Assembly (NCBI GenBank): GCA_019775845.1
Contig: JADQAV010000023.1
Location: 1 to 64,000 of the forward strand
Reading direction: 5' to 3'
From: Myrmaecium sp. VS I D KN 1
Lineage: Eukaryota > Ascomycota > Dothideomycetes > Valsariales > Valsariaceae
DNA: 64,000 nucleotides
Positions 11,655-22,165 of this stretch are shown one piece after another. The notes below the pieces were generated by a model, which saw only the letters and a list, made by a program, of their open reading frames with translations, made no database searches and was not told the origin of the DNA. A program made the position numbers and the translations under genes. How positions within the stretch are numbered: the stretch's first letter is position 1; each line of letters starts with the position of its first letter.

Positions 11655-14183
11655 CTACGACACATCCGCCCACCCCATCCGCTTCACCGGATGCAACAGC
11701 ATCCCCGGCAAACACATGCGCTCCTCCCCTTTCCCACCCCGCACCACCGTCGGACCCCGTCCAAACACATCCACCTCCACCCCCAAGCCCATCCAGCGGC
11801 GATACAACTGGCGCGCAAACCTCGAATCAAAATACCACGACCAGCCCGCGAAGTTATGCTCACGATCATGATCGTACACGCTATCCGCAGCCTCGGCCCA
11901 GCGACCGGGGACGCCGCCGCCGTCGGCGTTGAAGACCAGATCCGCGTAGGCCGGCGGCCACCGGCGGTCGGTCCAGATCGGGTGGGGCGCGTGGACGGCC
12001 TTGAGGCCGTGCTGGAGCGCGACCGAGGTCGGCCACATCTCCGCCTGCATCGACCGGCCCGCCACGTTCTCCGCGTGCATCGCCCGCAGCAGCGGCCGGC
12101 TGAAGCGCACGACCGTGTTGATGTAGGCCCGGCGCGGCACCTGGGCGAGGTCCGGGTGGTCGAAGTGCGCGTCGATCGGGTCGTCGGTGAAGTTGGGCGC
12201 GACGCCCGGCACGTAGTTCCAGATGTGGTTGCGGTACGACCATTCCGTCCGGGTCGGGTCCCAGATGGGGAGGAGGGTGATGAGGTCCGCGGATTCGCCA
12301 ACGCCCCAGCTGAAGTTGTCCTCCTCCTGGGTGGTTGGTGGCGTGGGACCGAGAGGTTTCTGAGGCGGGTCGGCCCCGACGTAGGGCTGCGGTCCCCAGA
12401 CGGGCGTGGGAATCAGCCCGGAGCGCCAGGAGGACAGGATGGTGGAGTGGGTGTCGTTGACGAAATCGTCCCAGGAGCCGTGGACGGCGGGGAGGTAGAA
12501 CCGTTTGTTACGTTCCCACAACAGCTTGCGGGGCTGTTGGCGGGCGAAGGCGGACACCGCTTCGAGAAAGTGGTAATGGTTGCCGGTGTAGCGGGCGTCC
12601 GTTTCCCAGTTCCAGATGTAGTCGAACTCCGGGTGGGTGAGGGAGAACCACTGCACGGCCATGTACTGGTGCCAGTAGACCTGCCAGTCGCCAACCTTGG
12701 GGTACCAGGACTTGAAGATGGCTTCGTTCCAGAGGATAGCCATGCTGCGGAACTCTTCCGGAACCGAGGCATTGACGACCTTCTCGTACGTGGCCGGGTC
12801 TTCGAAGATCGGAAGGGATTCGTCCTTGACATTGACGAAGATGAAGATTTGGTATTCACCGCCGCTGAGGAGGGAGAGCTCGGAAGTCATGGCTCGGAGG
12901 GCTTGCAGATCGTTCTCGGTGTACTCGTATATGGTCGTGGTGCGGTAGAGCACGGCGGTACGGTGGTGGAACTTTTGCTTGGAGTACTTGTCACTTGCAG
13001 CCTTTGACTCCTTCTTGGGCTTCCCAGCCTTCTCCGTCTTCCCTGGCTGCGGCTCTTCCTTGAGCGCTGTCTCTGCTCGGACCTCCTTGCTCTTCTCCCT
13101 GGGAAGCTCAACTCCAGGATTCAGCACTGGCACCTTCCTCGCCTCCGGAGCATACCTCGCGCGGTTTTGGACCAAACATTCGTTCTGCAGCTTCCCCCAG
13201 TCCACCTTCTCCCATTCCACCTCTGCCTCCCTCTTCCCAGCCAGCTGCGACTCTTGAAACCCATAAGCGCCATACCTGCCGTTCCGCTCGAAGCAGACAT
13301 TCCCTTCCAGCCCCAGCACATCGAAGCCGCCCACCATAGGCTCCGGGAACCCCTCCGGCAAGCCATAATACGCCTTCACCAGGTCCTCCGCGCTCACGTT
13401 CAGCGGCTTGCCGTGCGGGCCCATGCACGGCACGAACTCGCCCTTCCACGCCCGCTGCCAGGCCGGGGTGTTGTATCGCGGGTAGGGGATGTAAGCGGAC
13501 GGTTGCTTGGCGGGCAGCGCCCCCACGTGGCTGTTGCGGAAGAGGCGTTCGTCCCTGATTCGGTCGGGCTCGCCGTCAGCAAATCACAGTCCGTTTTCTC
13601 CCTCCCTTTTGCTCCCTCGTTACACCATCATGCAAGTAATCCCGCAGGTGCATATACGAGGACGAAGCGAAAGGATGGAACCTCGATAGAAAAAAATATG
13701 AAGAAATAGAAAAGAGACAAGAAGGGAAAGCAAGTGAGCGGTGACGCACCTTTCGAACCCTTCCCAGCGATTCGGATCGTAATCGGTGTCTTTATACCAG
13801 CCATAGGGCGGATAGTGAACGGGCTCCGTGTCCTCCGGGCGGTCCCAGTCCAGCATCTTCTTCATGTACTTCTCCACCTCCGCGGGAGACGAAGGGTATT
13901 CATCATCGGCCGACGACGACGACGGAGAAGGAGGAGGCGGAGGAGGATAATCCGCAGGAAAGGGCGCGCCATCATAATCATCCACGCCCTTCATTCCCTG
14001 GTCCTCCGGACGATGTCCGCCATGCGGAGGAGGAGGAGGAGGAGGCGGGCCGCCGTGGTGGAAGTAACGGTCGTGATGCGGCTCGTAGAAGTCATTCGTG
14101 TACTGCGCGGTGTGGTAGAGGACGAGGAGGACGACGCCGGCGGTGAAGGTGAGGAGGAGCAGCCTCCGGGGCGACTTCAGCAT
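11655..14183 (-). CDS. DUF3405-family type II membrane protein, probably Golgi-located
   Basis: The 777-residue protein starts with a basic stub and one hydrophobic signal anchor (LLLLTFTAGVVLLVLY, residues 8-23). A Pro/Asp-rich stem with poly-proline runs and then a large luminal domain follow. The luminal domain shows the DUF3405 pattern as I remember it: RTAVLYRTTTIYEYTENDLQ, SGGEYQIFIFVNVKDE, YMAVQWFSLTHPEFDYIWNW and ETDARYTGNHYHFLEAV. The WNWETDARYTG block resembles a nucleotide-sugar/metal site, so a glycosyltransferase-like role in the Golgi is plausible, but no activity is established for the family to my knowledge. Two exons are inferred (13750-14183 and 11655-13554), joining in phase 2 to 778 codons including the stop. 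A Lys/Glu-rich insert near residues 310-330 of the protein looks disordered. Confidence 0.82.
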
Positions 14184-14234
14184 GGCTTTTCGCTTTTGCG
14201 CCGCGGCTGCGGGCGACCGAGGGGGGAGTTGCCC

Positions 14235-14270
14235 GCTTGCTTGCTTGCCTACCTGCCTGATTGCCTGCCC
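14235..14270. repeat. TTGC/CTGC tetranucleotide microsatellite
   Basis: A run of TTGC and CTGC/CTAC tetranucleotides just upstream of the DUF3405 start codon, in its likely 5' UTR. A second tetranucleotide run, (GCCA)4, lies at 14654-14669. Confidence 0.7.
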
Positions 14271-15113
14271 GTTTGTCTGCTTTCGTTTGAGCGGAATGGA
14301 AAGGGAGGGTGAAAGCGCAGTTGGGCGAGGGGAGACAGGAAGTTGCACTTGAGCAGGGCAGGTACAGGGCAGTAGGTATTGGAGCAGGTAGGCAGTAGGT
14401 AGGTCGTCCACCAGCACGCCCTTAGAAGAGAAAACAATCACAGAAACGACGGGATCGTCGGAGGAGAGACGGGAGAGGGGAAAGCTTGCCGGTAGACACC
14501 ATACGGCGGGTCCCTCATCTTCGGACGGAAAGGTGCACCCACCCCCTGGGTGAGAGGTGGGAGGGAGGGGAGCATGCATGTGCTTCGTTGCTGCCGCTGC
14601 TGCTGCTGCTTTGCGCCGGGAGGAGAAAGAGCACGGAACGGCAGGGCAAACAAGCCAGCCAGCCAGCCAGCCCGCCGATGTCGATCCCCTCCATTCCAAC
14701 AAGTCCCTCCCCCCGATCCTCTCCTCGGCGTGGGGCAAGGCTGAGTGAGCTAAAGGAAAAGCTTGTCTCTCCAATCTCTTTTCCTCCCTCTCTCTCTTTC
14801 TTCTATCGACGAGAAGGGAGGGAAGGGAAAGCCACACGTACCTCTTCGATCTCGAAGCCTCATCCCTTTTTCCTCATCTCTTCCAACCAAGTACACAGGT
14901 ACCGCTGTATCAAGCCAGGAGACCGAATACACAAGACCGTGTACAACAATTTCACATGCAACCTCACACACAGACAAAAAGTGTACGCAAGCAGCTCGAC
15001 AACGGAGCACCCAGACCACAATCAACATAACGTTGCACCTAAAACCATTTTCCATCCCAGACAAGCATATCCTCAGAATGGATGGACAGATGAATAGGAT
15101 GACGATCATCCAT

Positions 15114-15131
15114 CTACCTAGGAGTAGGTAG
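15114..15131. repeat. Perfect inverted repeat CTACCTA-ggag-TAGGTAG
   Basis: Seven-base arms (15114-15120 and 15125-15131) flank a four-base loop. It lies about 700 bp downstream of the SHP1 stop. The arm is the same TAGGTA/TACCTA motif seen in many other spacers of this window. Confidence 0.7.
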
Positions 15132-15849
15132 GAAAAAAGATGAAACAACCTACCCCTGGTCCCCTTAGTTAAAGCCACCGGCTGCGCCCCACCCAAATGA
15201 CAGACGCCTAAACGGGATTTGGGGAAAGGGGGGGTGGGGGTGGTGTTCCCCACCGGCGGCGCGCCTTTGCCGCGTTGTGGCTTTGGGACTAATGGGTGCT
15301 GGTAAAGACCTTTAGCTCCTTCTTGTCGTCCGTGACGGCACAGATATTTATGACTTTTTTGGAGAAGTGAAGGAGCGGAGGGAAGAGAGGGGAGGGAAAA
15401 AAGAATAATCAGGTAGCCTAGTGATTATTATTCTGTACAGGTACAACAAACAATGAATCCAGCGGAGAAGAGAAAAACATCAAAACAAAAAAGAGCAAAG
15501 GCGCCGATCACCTCAGTCGACCCGTAAATCGCGCGAGCCATTTACACACGGGCTGCTGCTCCGCCGGTTTGTGACGTGGAACAAGGGGGGCAGAGAACTC
15601 AAGGCACCAATCAGCAGAAGCGGTTCGCAATCTAAGCCTCGTGCAAGCTTCATGATTAATTGTATGTCTAATCGAACCCCTGCCATCACGAACGGTGCCC
15701 CGGGAAATACTAATCTCCCTCGGTTCCTCCTGCACTTGCAGGATGGCACGTCCACTTGTGAAGAGACTCTGCTTGATCATGATACTTTATTTTCCGTACA
15801 AGTCGCATCGTGCTGGCTTCCTTCGCAGTACCATACCTATGCTCCCGTC

Positions 15850-17222
15850 TTAGTTCCACTTCTGAACGATAACCCCGCCACGCTTGAACTCAGGCAAGTC
15901 ACCCAAAGCCGTACCCTTCTCCGACAACTCCTTACTCGGGAACGTGGTCATGAGCGCGAACGACCGTTGTGCGCTCGCTGGACTGGCCCGGGTGACGAAG
16001 TCGTACACGTCGCCGATGGTATGGGTCGTGTTGAAACGGGACTGGAGACGGGTGCCGTCGCCGAGACGGATTTGTAGAGTGACGGTGGGTTGAGCGTCGT
16101 CGACGTTCATAGTAGGAGGACCCGAAGCAGATGCAGAGGAAGGGCCTGCGGAGCTGCTGGGAGCAGGCGGGGCATGCGCCGACGAAGCCTCAGGCACAGG
16201 ACTACCCAACCGGTGGCCCTGACCGGCGAAGGGCTTGTACTTCGGCTTCGGCTGAACGTAGTCCTCTTCCTTATGGGCATGAACCTCAACATCCACCTCT
16301 TGACCTTGCTCCACATCCAGGATATCCAAAGGTGCATGTCCAGTGTTGATCATCTCCAATGTCCGCGCGTTGGCCGGATCGTCATACCGGTAGAGAGGTC
16401 CGTCGTCGACCGAGAACCCATTACGCCAGAGATGAAGTTGACGATGCACACGAGGTGCAGGTGCAGGAACATTGGCGCGAGGATCGGGGATAACACGGCT
16501 AGGTGCATCATCTCCTCCAAGAGTCACTCCAGAGCCTCTGAAACGGGAAGTTTGCACTGGCTCTTGGTCGCCACCAGGCCTCTCGGCGTTCCTGCGTGCT
16601 GTTAGCGACAGATGAAGCAGATATGTCAGGGTTCCCCTACCTCCTAGCCCTCTCCAAAATCCTGTTGATCTGGTCACGAGGATCGCGGCCCTGGCCAGGG
16701 TTCTGAACTGCAAGGCCGGACTTCTCCCCACCCGCAAAAAAGTCCGTGTCGTGTTCATCGTCTTCTTCGTCTTCACCATGACTGTGTCCTGAATTGCCAG
16801 CGCTCTGGAGATCTTTGAGTGTTCTTAAGCCGCGCTGAGGTTGTTGGCGACGGGGAGGTTGCGACGAGGAAGAGGACGAAGCGACGTAATCTGGAGGCGG
16901 AGGCCCACCTCCAAGGGTGCGGCCACCACCAGGCAGCTGTGACGTCGACTGCGCTGGTTGGGAAGGTCCTTGGTTTGAGGCCTCTGGTTCATTGGGCTCA
17001 TCGCCTGTCGTTGTCATATAGTAGAAAGAGACAGCTGACTCTACGTCCCAATTGTTGGCTTTAAGCATCATTTCGGCCTATTCTAGGGTCAGCATCACCC
17101 ATGGTAAAAACGGTATTTGAAAGCAGGCGGCAGAGAAGAGGTCTTACAAGTTCAGGACCAGATTCCTGGGTGACACTGCAAAATTGTGCGATCAACGCAT
17201 CTTTGTCGGTAGGCTCCGCCAT
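15850..17222 (-). CDS. shp1: Cdc48/p97 cofactor of the Shp1/p47 type (UBA-SEP-UBX)
   Basis: The 417-residue protein has the three-part layout of Shp1/p47 (NSFL1C), an adaptor that brings ubiquitinated cargo to the Cdc48 ATPase in membrane fusion, autophagy and Glc7 regulation. A UBA-like helix bundle occupies about residues 1-45 (DALIAQFCSVTQESGPEL, then MLKANNWDVESAVSFYY). A SEP domain spans about 220-300 (LHLWRNGFSVDDGPLYRYDD). A UBX domain occupies about 338-417 with the TTFPSKEL loop at the site that binds Cdc48. The linker is acidic and glycine/proline-rich and includes the FRGSGVTLGG motif, a known Cdc48-binding type segment in the family. Exons are 17148-17222, 16641-17077 and 15850-16591; they give 418 codons including the stop. 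It is divergent from MIM1 across 362 bp. Confidence 0.94.
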
Positions 17223-17584
17223 AGCTTGAGGTGGGGCAGGCGTATGTCGTTGCGGCGATATTCAGAGACCGCAGTTCGCGAGATGACAGGTAGTAATCAA
17301 CAGGAGGTCCAGCAAGTTTCAGATGTCCTCAGGATGGTTTTTCGGCACGAATGTTGGGGGAAGAACGGTGCTGGTCCTAGGCCGTTCTGGAAAAAGCAGT
17401 GTAGGTGGTTGAGCTTCGGGAAGGTCGAGCGGAGCGAGACGTCAGACCTCGCCCCGGGAATCTGGAGCTTGGCGGATACGTGGGACCGCAACACCGCAAC
17501 AACTCTCCTCGGCCTCCGCGATACAGCCTCTCCTCCCCCCAGGACACCTCTCTTCCGTGATTTACCGCTAGACTATACATTGCC
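17223..17584. promoter_or_regulatory. Divergent promoter between SHP1 and MIM1
   Basis: A compact 362-bp spacer between two start codons, GC-rich towards MIM1. No clear factor site stands out to me. The two genes probably share or overlap control regions. Confidence 0.45.
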
Positions 17585-18085
17585 ATGGCTGGACGTTCGA
17601 GCTCCGGGCCGCACAATCTCTCCGAATCATCCATGACGATCCCCTCGGACAGCGAGAACTACGATGGGAATAACGAGCTCTCACCCTCCCCGCCTTCCAC
17701 ATCCAGCTCGCCTCTCATACTATACTCGCCTCCGACACTTTGGGGCCTAGTTCGTGGTGCCGCGATCAACCTACTGCTGCCTTTCATCAACGGTCTCATG
17801 CTCGGATTCGGAGAGCTTTTGGCGCACGAAGCTGCATTCAGATTAGGATGGTCTGGCACGAAGGTATGGCAACGCTGTTCAACTGGACGTGGAGGCTGCA
17901 AGATGATATACCAGATGATATACATTTATTCTCCGCTACCTTAGACCTCCGCCACATAGCTAACCGCCCGTGGACAGATTTTTCCCAGTTACCGGAACTC
18001 TAGACCTGCCGGTCCAGGCGTCGAGGTGCGCGGTGAGCCTGTCGAGCGCAAACGGAGCAACTCCAATCTCGGCCGTTGGTTGTAG
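17585..18085 (+). CDS. tom13: Mitochondrial outer-membrane import protein Mim1/Tom13
   Basis: The 128-residue protein matches Tom13/Mim1, the core of the MIM complex that inserts single-span and multi-span helical proteins (for example Tom20 and Tom70) into the mitochondrial outer membrane. The hallmark is the block PTLWGLVRGAAINLLLPFI followed by NGLMLGFGELLAHEAAFRLG. This is one hydrophobic helix holding a GxxxG oligomerisation motif (GLMLG). The N-terminus is Ser/Pro-rich and disordered; the C-terminus is basic (VERKRSNSNLGRWL). Exons are 17585-17863 and 17978-18085, phase 0, 129 codons including the stop. The 3' part of the coding sequence was placed by its in-frame KIFPVYRNSRPAGPG continuation after the intron. 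Oxa1, another mitochondrial insertase, lies next on the same strand. Confidence 0.9.
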
Positions 18086-18538
18086 GCTGCTTTGGGCGGA
18101 GTGCTGAGATGCTAGATTGGCCGGGTGCTGGTGGGAAGCAATGCGGGATTGTAAATAGAAGAACGCGGCGCTGCATCGCAGAACCGATGACAGTATATGG
18201 GAGTAGAAGCGGCAGGCGCGGGCGTTAGTGGTACTATGATTGCTAGGTAACTGGTAACGGTCTGATTCAATTATGAGATTACATCGATCTGGACTAAAAT
18301 AAATAAAAGAACTAAATAAAGATTGAAGGCTTAATCCTAAAATTTATCTGCCTGATATACCGAGCAATAAGCTATGTTTGATTGGGTACTATACAGTAGT
18401 TCGACATAGGCCGTCCGTATCGGGGTGGATGTCAGTCGGCCACCGGCTGCCCATCGGACGGTCTTGGCTCATCGGTCCGTGGTGTTGCATCTCCCTCCAA
18501 TCTCCGCGACATCCAAGAAAAAGTCAACCCCAGCAACT
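18086..18538. promoter_or_regulatory. Spacer MIM1 to OXA1
   Basis: 453 bp with no gene. An AT-rich patch at about 18265-18350 follows the MIM1 gene and may hold its poly(A) signals (AATAAA-like runs near 18298-18320). The part near 18400-18538 is the likely OXA1 promoter and 5' UTR. Confidence 0.4.
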
Positions 18539-20209
18539 ATGCTTCCAAGTCGAGGGCTGAGGCCCGCTGCGTTCCTTTCTACGGCCTCACGATCTACTTT
18601 CGCCCCCTCCCGCCTGAATGGCTCCAGAAAGGTTCGTTACCGTGTCTGCCTTGCCAAAAATCTGGCTCTTTGCTTCCTCGATTGCAAAATCTCTATAGGC
18701 GCGACAACCGTGCATGACGTTGCATTGCGATTGTTATAGCGCGCATGAAAGACTACCGCTATCATTGTTTTCTTCTCAGATACAGCGATCTCTAATATTG
18801 GAGCAATAGATATCTACCGGTATCCTCAGGCCCTCGAATGCCATCCTGAGCAGCCGGGGTATAAGCCCGCTGCGCTCGAGTCGATTGAGGACAAATGCCA
18901 TCACCGCGGCCACTATCCCCACCCTCTCCTCGCTCCGCTATAACTCTTCAAAGCCGGCACAAGTCGCTGAGTCCGCCGCCGCCTCCGCTGATGGCACCGT
19001 CGTCGCAGCTCAAGCTACGACGGAGGAGGCTCTACCGACTTTGAGCGAACTTACCAAGGACCTGACGGCAGAAGATCTCGTGAGCATGCCGGAGAGGATA
19101 GGATACCTTAAGGACATAGGCCTGGACTATGGCTGGGGTCCTACAGCGGTCGTGGAGTGGATGCTTGAGCACGTGCATATTTACACCGGAACTCCATGGT
19201 GGGCCTCAATCATAATAACCAGCCTCGCTATGCGTCTCTTGGTTGCTCCTCTCTACATCAAGGCATCCGACCAGTTGGCGAGACAGCACGCTCTCAAGAC
19301 CATCATAGACCCGATCAACGAGCGTATGAAAACTGCGATGGCGAGCGGGAGGACCGATGAGGCACAGCTTGCCAGACAACAGCTCAGGATTGTGTTGAAG
19401 GAAGCCGGTATCAGCCCTCTTGCATCCCTGAAGGGTCCCATCATTCAAGGGTTACTGGGTTTTGGTGCATTCCGTCTTATTAGGGCCATGGCCGACCTCC
19501 CGGTTCCTGGACTTTTGACCGGCGGTTTCGGCTGGATACGCGATCTCAGCATTGCTGATCCATACTTCATCTTACCTGCTACCATAGCAGGCTGTATGCA
19601 TCTTGTTGCGAGGGTAAGTCCAGGTGCTGTTGACATCCGCTACAGGGATAGCGACTTCACGATTTCGATTCGTAAACTGACATCTTGGTTTAGGCTGGCG
19701 GTGAATCGGGTGTTCAAACTTTGAGTTCGTCCCAGCAGAAGATTATGCTTTACGGTCTCCCGGCCATTTCCGTTATGTTTGTCACCTTCATGCCGGCGGC
19801 CCTTCAGCTCACCTTTGCTGTCAGCAGCGCCTGGGGTCTCCTTCAAACCAAAGCTCTGCGCAGCGAGCGCGTTCGGAATGCACTCGGGATTACTCCGATT
19901 TACAACCCCTACGCCAATCTTCAGGCGGATAACGGCCCCCGTCTGAACATAAGCCCGAAATACCAGCCTCCGACTGCCAGGGGTATCATCCAGGACGCAC
20001 CGGCTAAGGAGGTGGACGAGGGCGTGATAGGCGGGATGAAGAGCGGCTTCAAAGAGATGGTCACAAAAGCTGCGACGCAGGCGCAGGCCTACGCGCAGCG
20101 AGGCGAGAAGGCTGAAAAGAAGGGGGGAAGGTCGAAGAAGTACCTCAAGGAGGCCGAGAAGTTCGAGCAGGAGTGGCAGGAGCAGCAGAAGCTTAAGAAC
20201 TTGAAGTAG
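18539..20209 (+). CDS. oxa1: Oxa1, mitochondrial inner-membrane insertase
   Basis: The 470-residue protein belongs to the YidC/Oxa1/Alb3 family and inserts mitochondrially and nuclear encoded proteins into the inner membrane from the matrix side. An Arg/Ser-rich presequence is followed by the core fold: the first span in VHIYTGTPWWASIIITSLAM, a matrix helical hairpin (QLARQHALKTIIDPINERMK), a second span near IIQGLLGFGAFRLIRAMADL, and two later spans (DPYFILPATIAGCMHLV and MLYGLPAISVMFVTFMPAAL). The C-terminal tail is Lys/Glu-rich and probably coiled, as expected for mitoribosome binding. Exons are 18539-18631, 18810-19613 and 19694-20209, all phase 0, 471 codons including the stop. For exon 2 the acceptor at 18808-18809 was chosen because it alone keeps frame with exon 1; an earlier AG leads to a stop. 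Confidence 0.92.
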
Positions 20210-21172
20210 GCGAGCGGACTGCTGTGTGGCGATCAGGGAGAAGCATTGCGGAACGGAACGGGGATGTTCACTGATGTACGATGAAATGTACGATGACGAT
20301 GATGTGAACTAGGTGCCTTTGGATCTAGACGTTACATTTTTTTACCACTCCTCTTCTGTTGGAGGTCGCGGCAAATGGCGGAGAAGATATCATGTTTGAC
20401 AGTTGTTCGTCTTGGTCCGGTCTAGCCGGCCTGTCGACCTGCATTACATGTATATAGCATCGCAACTTATGTGTACAATGCGAACTCCTTTACAGTGATC
20501 GATGTGACTGCTCGGCGTGAAGACATTTCCAAGCCATCCGCGACATCTCCCCCGCGGAAGAAGGAAGGGTTTCATCGACCCTCGACCACAAAAACCGTAT
20601 CAAGACGGACGGACGCCCATCGCGATCAGAAGATGCACACAATGCACAAGGTACGACGCTACATCATCACCAAAACCCAACAAATGTACAGTCAAAGTAG
20701 TAGGTAGTAAAGCAGATATGTACGGTCCCTCTGACACCGCCCGCGCCATCTCAAATAAAAAAAAGCGCGGCCAGCTCTTATGGGACCTTTCAAAAGGGGT
20801 TTCTTCTCCGCATCATAACTAAATCGTAAACGGATCAACGGAAAAAGGACGTCCCCCGCGCCTCCAGGATGGAGGGCAGAAGACGACGTGTTTTGGTGAT
20901 GGGTTACACTGTCTTTTGGATGCGTTGGGGAGGAGAAAAGGGGAGTGGGTTGCAGGGGGGTTTTTATACTTCTGGGTGGGGGGCGCTTGGCGGGTTTTTT
21001 TCTTCTGTCGGTTGTGTGGTGTGGCTGGTGGCTGGTGGGGGGTTCGTGGCTGTGCGTGTGTTTGTGGGGGTCTCCTACGTCGGTTCCATACTGTCCTGTA
21101 GTTTCCTCTCTTTGGATTACTTTTCTCCTCTTCGCTCAAATTTTATTTCGACTCTCATCTTGATCTGGAGAA
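20210..21172. promoter_or_regulatory. Spacer OXA1 to thymidylate kinase
   Basis: 963 bp without a supported gene. It should contain the OXA1 3' UTR and the thymidylate kinase promoter. A GT-rich region (20940-21080) precedes a pyrimidine-rich stretch right before the start codon. Confidence 0.4.
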
Positions 21173-22037
21173 ATGGCGAGAGGAAAGCTGATCGTGTTCG
21201 AGGGCCTGGATCGGTCGGGCAAGTCGACCCAGTGCGCGACGCTGGTTGAGCGATTGCGGAATCAAGGCCAGCGGGTGCGGTTCATGAGGTTTCCAGGTAC
21301 GGGTTCTATTCTCTCATATTGTTACTCTGGTTGTTCTGGTCTTTCTCAATCAAGTTTATATGTTTGTCATACGCTTTTTTTTTTTTTTTTTTTTTTTTTG
21401 GCAGATTCCCACAGTCGTTCAAATCAATTCTTTTCTTTTAATGTTTCCATTTCCTATTTCCTCGCTCCCCTTTCACGGCGAGACGCATGAGAAGACCAAC
21501 ATCCCCACAGACCGCACCACCCCCATCGGCCAAATGATCGACGCCTACCTCCGCGGGCAAAGCTCTCAAGACGACCACGCAATCCACCTGCTCTTCGCCG
21601 CCAACCGGTGGGAAGCCGCAGCCGGGATCCGGTCCGCCATCGAGGACGCCGGGGAAACCGTCGTCGTGGACCGGTACGCGTACAGCGGGTGCGTCTACAG
21701 CGCCGCCAAGCGGCTGCCCTCGCTGCCGCTCGGCTGGGCCTGGCAGGCCGAGGTCGGCCTGCCGAAGCCGGATCTCTGCGTCTTCTTGGATATCGCCGAG
21801 GAGGCGGCGGCGGCGCGGGGAGGGTTTGGCGAGGAGAAGTATGAGACGGGGGAGATGCAGGGGCGGGTGCGGGAGCTGTATGCGGAGTTGCGGGTGCGGT
21901 TGCCGGGGCAGTTTGCGGTGGTGGATGGGGGCAGGGAGAGGGAGGTGGTGGCGGATGATGTGCTGCGGGTGGTGGAGGAGGCGTGTAAAAAGGTGGATGA
22001 GGAGGGTGGGGGGTTGGGGGTGTTGGAAGGCTGGTGA
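21173..22037 (+). CDS. cdc8: Thymidylate kinase (dTMP kinase, CDC8)
   Basis: The 216-residue enzyme phosphorylates dTMP to dTDP, the step that feeds dTTP synthesis for DNA replication. It shows the P-loop FEGLDRSGKST (residues 8-18), the substrate motif MRFPDRTTPIGQMIDAYL, HLLFAANRWE, the DRYAYSG motif and the partner region LPKPDLCVFLDI. Length and order fit yeast Cdc8. Exons are 21173-21296 and 21511-22037; G+AC at the junction makes the Asp of FPDRTTPIG, giving 217 codons including the stop. The 214-bp intron contains a 25-T tract and a decoy acceptor. The C-terminus is unusually Glu/Gly-rich. The gene ends only 128 bp from the convergent SLX1 stop. Confidence 0.94.
21375..21399 (+). repeat. 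Homopolymer T25 inside the thymidylate kinase intron
   Basis: Twenty-five consecutive T residues are followed by GGCAG. This forms a very strong-looking polypyrimidine-AG acceptor at 21402-21404, about 107 bases ahead of the acceptor that keeps the reading frame. Confidence 0.85.
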
Positions 22038-22165
22038 GGTTCTTGAATTGGCAGGCTGGGGATTCTCACTTCTTGAAGGCATAGACGAGGACGACGTGGT
22101 TGGCGAACAGGAGGGGTATCAAGTTTATTCATTGTAATCAAAATTATGGAGGCAGCCGGATCCAA

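Larger units (their letters stand above)
14184..15849. promoter_or_regulatory. Spacer upstream of the DUF3405 gene and downstream of SHP1
   Basis: 1.67 kb with no supported gene. The DUF3405-proximal part contains short tetranucleotide runs. The middle has several TAGGTA/TACCTA motifs, including a perfect hairpin at 15114-15131. The SHP1-proximal part should be its 3' UTR. Several short open frames exist but none resembles a protein. Confidence 0.4.

Noticed and set aside
11691-13007. 438-codon open frame antisense to the DUF3405 gene
   Set aside because: The opposite strand carries a recognisable protein with signal anchor and family motifs; the antisense product has the Arg/Gly/Val-rich look of a shadow frame.
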